Source: Pseudoponticoccus marisrubri
GTDB taxonomy: Bacteria > Pseudomonadota > Alphaproteobacteria > Rhodobacterales > Rhodobacteraceae
Assembly: GCF_001482405.1 (NCBI RefSeq)
Contig: NZ_LPXO01000004.1
Coordinates: 248,001-312,000, forward strand
Length of the DNA: 64,000 bases
Direction: 5' to 3'
The notes beneath the pieces were generated by a model. The model did not search any database. It had not been told where the DNA came from and saw only the letters and a list, made by a program, of their open reading frames with translations. Position numbers and translations under genes: made by a program. Below, piece by piece: positions 63,655 through 64,000 of the stretch. Each line of letters starts with the position of its first letter. Position 1 is the stretch's first letter.

Positions 63655-64000
63655 ATGCCGCAGAATGACGATTGGTGGCGGGGCTCCGTCACGTACCAGA
63701 TCTATCCCCGCTCCTTCATGGATGCCGACAATGACGGGGTGGGCGACCTGGCCGGGATCACCGAAAAGCTGGAACACGTGGCGTCGCTGGGCGTGGACGC
63801 GATCTGGCTGTCGCCGGTCTTCCCCTCGCCGATGAAGGACATGGGCTATGACGTGTCGGACTATACCGGCATCGACCCGGCCTTCGGCACGCTCGAGATC
63901 TTCGACGCCATGGTCGAGAAGGCGCATGCGCTGGGGCTGAAGGTCATCATCGACCAGGTGCTGTCGCATTCCTCGGACGAGCATCCCTATTTCGTCGAAT
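63655..64000 (+). CDS. aglA: GH13 alpha-glucosidase (AglA-type), C-terminus cut by window edge
   Basis: 115 codons are seen. WWRGSVTYQIYPRSFMDADN with GVGDLAGITEKLEHVASLGV, then DAIWLSPVFPSPMKDMGYDV and SDYTGIDPAFGTLEIFDAMV are the standard GH13 start (sites I and the beta-2 strand), followed by LGLKVIIDQVLSHSSDEHPY (conserved region I, D-x-x-x-x-H). It hydrolyses alpha-linked glucosides. AAAGGGAC precedes the ATG. Classification as AglA rests on the N-terminus only. Confidence 0.9.
   Translation, partial: MPQNDDWWRGSVTYQIYPRSFMDADNDGVGDLAGITEKLEHVASLGVDAIWLSPVFPSPMKDMGYDVSDYTGIDPAFGTLEIFDAMVEKAHALGLKVIIDQVLSHSSDEHPYFVE

Overview
The window is high-GC, densely packed bacterial DNA. The gene set points to a marine-type alphaproteobacterium of the Rhodobacteraceae (Roseobacter group). 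The signs are a TRAP transporter island, secG-pyrG, purA with a DUF2842 gene, a large fad operon under a MerR regulator, H-NOX with a hybrid kinase, TupBCA, PPK2, L25/Ctc-Pth, and the dispersed GAGTATTT intergenic element. No rRNA, tRNA, CRISPR array, transposase or integrase was seen. Family names come from sequence recognition alone; no search was run.

Layout. 1-2.5 kb: TerB (cut by the window edge), RlmJ and two membrane proteins. 2.7-8.15 kb: a 5.2 kb block bounded by two diverged copies of the 3' end of pyrG. It holds a GntR/FCD regulator fused in frame to an Ldh2-type dehydrogenase, preceded by a perfect 20-bp palindrome, and then dctP-dctQ-dctM. 8.1-12.7 kb: pyrG, secG, a small membrane protein, purA and a DUF2842 gene. 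12.7-20.6 kb: a large acidic protein, thiamine diphosphokinase, two EamA transporters, an AEC transporter, an MBL hydrolase and TatD. 20.6-23.6 kb: exbB-exbD-exbD-tonB. 23.9-33.8 kb: a long minus-strand beta-oxidation cluster (merR, two acyl-CoA dehydrogenases, a small protein, GST, thiolase, two NTF2-like proteins, a cupin, FadJ). 34-36.7 kb: a Ca/Na antiporter, a second MerR regulator, and two divergent PaaI thioesterases. 36.8-45.4 kb: MATE, trpB, DUF2237, serine hydrolase, pth, ABM protein, rplY, a membrane protein and lldD. 45.5-54.3 kb: H-NOX, hybrid histidine kinase, trpA, epimerase, ppk2, DUF2461, MATE, DUF805 and ychF. 54.3-64 kb: copA-cueR, an acyl-CoA dehydrogenase with a CoA transferase, tupBCA, an FAD oxidoreductase and the start of an alpha-glucosidase.

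How the genes work together. The TRAP island looks like a self-regulating module for importing and oxidising or reducing a 2-hydroxy or 2-oxo acid: the regulator and the enzyme are one polypeptide, its likely operator lies just upstream, and the transporter follows. The fad cluster encodes most steps of beta-oxidation plus four proteins of unknown role (NTF2-like, cupin, small). H-NOX and the hybrid kinase form a probable nitric oxide sensing pair. CopA and CueR share a typical MerR-type promoter.

The most notable findings are the regulator-enzyme fusion, the att-like duplication of the pyrG end, and several intergenic arrays of back-to-back palindromes, clearest upstream of trpB (four in 96 bp) and upstream of copA.
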